A DNA stretch of 64,000 nucleotides, from NCBI GenBank assembly GCA_030538235.1, contig JAUNUJ010000008.1:62001-126000 (forward strand). The letters are read 5' to 3'. The notes beneath the pieces were generated by a model that was given only the letters and a program-made list of their open reading frames with translations, was not told the DNA's origin and ran no database searches. This document shows, piece after piece, positions 62,340-64,000 of this stretch (within the stretch, counting starts at the first letter, position 1; every line of letters starts with the position of its first letter). Source of the DNA: Alcaligenaceae bacterium. Its GTDB lineage: Bacteria > Pseudomonadota > Gammaproteobacteria > Burkholderiales > Burkholderiaceae_B. The position numbers and the translations under genes are program-made.

Positions 62340-63821
62340 ATGAGCAAAGCTCATGAACATCAGCTATCTCATCCTGACATCGATCCTGCTCGTCAGCGAA
62401 TTTTACTGGTGATACTCAGTGCGATTTTTATGACTTTACTAAGCATCAGCATCGTCAATGTCGCCTTACCTTCTATACAGAGCAGTCTACAAACCACCTT
62501 TGCCGATTTGCAGTGGATTCTCTCTGGCTACGCCTTGAGTTTCGGTGTGTTCTTGGTGGGTGCCGGTCGTGCCGGCGATTTATTCGGGCGTGGTGCTTTA
62601 TTTATCTTTGGGGCTATATTATTTACGGTTGCCTCTATTGCTGCCGGTTTTGCGCCGGATCCACTCTGGTTAAACGTCGCTCGTGTTTTTCAAGGTATTG
62701 GTTCCGGTTTTCTGAACCCCCAAGGCGTAGGCATGATTCAGCAGTATTTTCACGGCAAAGAGCGGGGTCGAGCCTTTGGTTTGTTTGGGACAGCCGTTGG
62801 TTTATCAGTAGCGATCGGTCCTGTGTTAGGCGGTCTGATGATTAAAGTTTTCGGTCCGGAACTGGGGTGGCGTCTGACCTTTCTTATCAATGTACCGGCC
62901 GGTATACTGACCATTGTGCTGGCCTGGCTTTGGTTTCCCAGACCGTTATTGTTATTGGATAAATTCAAGAAACCGGGCTGGTTTAGCTCCCTTGATCCCG
63001 TCGGTGCATCACTCCTAGGTCTGGCCGTTTTAGCAATTTTATTTCCTTTTGTTGAATCCTATCGTTCAGCCCTATTATGGTTATTAATACCGTTAGGGTT
63101 ATTTTTAATCTGGCTCTTTGTGCGCTGGGAGCGATACTATGAGAAAAAAGGCCTCAGCCCCATGGTGAATCTTGGCGTTTTTTCCATACCCAGTTTTCGC
63201 AACGGCAGCATCGTCATGAGTCTATTTTTTCTGGGCATGTCGAGTGTTTGGGTGCTTGTTCCCATCTACTTACAACAAGGTTTGGGTTTTAGCGCATTTG
63301 CCGCAGGTTCTATCGGCATACCAGCAGCTTTATTATCCAGCTGGGCCTCCAACCGCGCGGGCAACGCCGTAGGTACCTATGGGATACGTGTCGTGATTTT
63401 CGGTATCACGCTCACCCTACTAGGGGTTTTACTCTGTATTTTGACGATTTACCTAAATACTCACTATGGCGTCAGCATCTGGTGGCTTGCAATAGGTCTT
63501 AGCCTCTTTGGTATGGGCCAGGGCATCACAATTAGCCCTAACCAAACACTGACCCTAAGCGAGGTGCCTTTAAACTATGCAGGCAGCTCAGGCGCTGTTG
63601 TACAAACCGGTCAGCGAATTGGTACATCCATCGGCATCGCTGTTATTACTGCCCTAGTGTTCACATTGCAACCACTTTATTCATGGATGACGGCAATGGT
63701 CGCCGGCTATCTCGGGGTTTTTATCATCATCAGCCTGTCCTTGCTACTCTCTTTAAAAGACTGGAAAAGAATTCGTCACACGGTTGAAGCCGTTGAACAA
63801 ATACCACCTAGTAGTCTTTAA
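62340..63821 (+). CDS. MFS transporter, DHA2 (EmrB/QacA) family
   Basis: 493 aa with about fourteen hydrophobic segments. Drug:H+ antiporter-2 exporters expel lipophilic or cationic compounds. SIVNVALPSIQSSLQTTFADLQWILSGYALSFG (in part) is the DHA2 start; GRAGDLFGRGALFIFG is motif A, RVFQGIGSGFLNPQG motif B, and LFGTAVGLSVAIGPVLGG motif C of antiporters. GGAG lies ten bases before the ATG. No HlyD-like partner or TetR regulator is adjacent, so the substrate is open. Confidence 0.88.
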   Translation: MSKAHEHQLSHPDIDPARQRILLVILSAIFMTLLSISIVNVALPSIQSSLQTTFADLQWILSGYALSFGVFLVGAGRAGDLFGRGALFIFGAILFTVASIAAGFAPDPLWLNVARVFQGIGSGFLNPQGVGMIQQYFHGKERGRAFGLFGTAVGLSVAIGPVLGGLMIKVFGPELGWRLTFLINVPAGILTIVLAWLWFPRPLLLLDKFKKPGWFSSLDPVGASLLGLAVLAILFPFVESYRSALLWLLIPLGLFLIWLFVRWERYYEKKGLSPMVNLGVFSIPSFRNGSIVMSLFFLGMSSVWVLVPIYLQQGLGFSAFAAGSIGIPAALLSSWASNRAGNAVGTYGIRVVIFGITLTLLGVLLCILTIYLNTHYGVSIWWLAIGLSLFGMGQGITISPNQTLTLSEVPLNYAGSSGAVVQTGQRIGTSIGIAVITALVFTLQPLYSWMTAMVAGYLGVFIIISLSLLLSLKDWKRIRHTVEAVEQIPPSSL

Positions 63822-63905
63822 TCATTTAGACGTCAATCGATATTTGGCGAATGCTTTTACAGGGACCCCGAATCAAAATAATCTTAGGATCTGATAACTA
63901 TGCAC

Positions 63906-64000
63906 TCAGATAAACTGACCATCGTCACGATCAGCAAAGACAATTTTATCCTTTTGATTTTCCAGATAAAGAATTGAACGATGTTGTGGCATCCCATCAA
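63906..64000 (-). CDS. C-terminal end of an unidentified gene, cut by window edge
   Basis: An open frame runs from the right edge to a TGA at 63906-63908 and encodes 30 residues, including PQHRSILYLENQKDKIVFAD and ending RDDGQFI. The composition and codon use look coding, and the adjacent MFS gene converges on it. I do not recognise the family from this fragment. Confidence 0.45.
   Translation of the reverse strand, partial: DGMPQHRSILYLENQKDKIVFADRDDGQFI

Noticed and set aside
1-64000. tRNA genes, CRISPR arrays, insertion sequences, integrases
   Set aside because: I looked through the gene-free gaps for T-arm motifs, regular repeats and transposase frames and saw none; a tRNAscan or ISfinder search was not possible.

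Overview
The window reads as a chromosomal segment of a betaproteobacterium, most likely a low-GC member of the Burkholderiales/Alcaligenaceae type (an Oligella-like organism is a guess, not a result). The main pointers are smg lying just before a topB-type topoisomerase with a lysine/alanine-rich tail, an arginine-rich C-terminal extension on ribosomal protein S3, a full-length PutA with an N-terminal ribbon-helix-helix domain, and a lifestyle of amino-acid and organic-acid catabolism with no sugar genes in view. I found no tRNA, rRNA, CRISPR array, prophage or insertion sequence.

Layout. 1-2.2 kb: edge of a type VI secretion locus, two nearly identical hcp genes flanking tssE, plus the start of a membrane protein running off the left edge. 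2.5-5.7 kb: operon of a BASS-type transporter, an M20 amidohydrolase and meso-diaminopimelate dehydrogenase. 5.9-6.8 kb: AEC permease. 6.9-12.1 kb: tetrathionate reductase-like operon ttrBCA (minus strand), followed by a compact structured RNA with its own promoter-like sequence and terminator. 12.3-14.9 kb: FAD-linked 2-hydroxyacid oxidase, glutaredoxin and aspartate dehydrogenase, diverging from ttrBCA across a near-consensus FNR box. 15.1-20.8 kb: putA and putP with PutA-operator-like GTTGCA sites. 20.9-24.9 kb: DASS transporter, TtrS-like kinase and TtrR-like regulator in one operon. 25-29 kb: rluE and an IclR regulator, divergent from gcdH and a CaiB/BaiF CoA-transferase (glutarate degradation). 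29.2-32.9 kb: ABC transporter of the ferric-iron/aminoethylphosphonate type. 33.2-38.3 kb: a small DUF2789 gene and an S10-type ribosomal operon (L3 to S17) lacking rpsJ and not followed by rplN. 38.7-45.6 kb: rmuC, SulP transporter, a PepSY gene with a decayed tandem copy, and a MerR-regulated heavy-metal ATPase. 45.7-53.0 kb: EamA transporter, psiE, a phosphotransferase/P-loop kinase fusion, cysteine hydrolase, UspA, catalase, argD. 53.3-64 kb: smg, a large DUF2157/GDYXXLXY membrane protein, topB with an apparent one-base frameshift in its tail, hemN, a methyltransferase, ridA, an MFS exporter and the 3' end of an unidentified gene.

Together the genes describe an organism that oxidises proline (putA/putP), aspartate (nadX), 2-hydroxyacids and glutarate (gcdH/CoA-transferase), and that can pass electrons to a sulfur oxyanion when oxygen is low. 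The least explained items are the RNA candidate downstream of ttrA, the helically phased GTCAT repeats shared by both hcp upstream regions, the BASS-M20-ddh operon, the broken topB tail and two gene remnants (PepSY, grxD-like).
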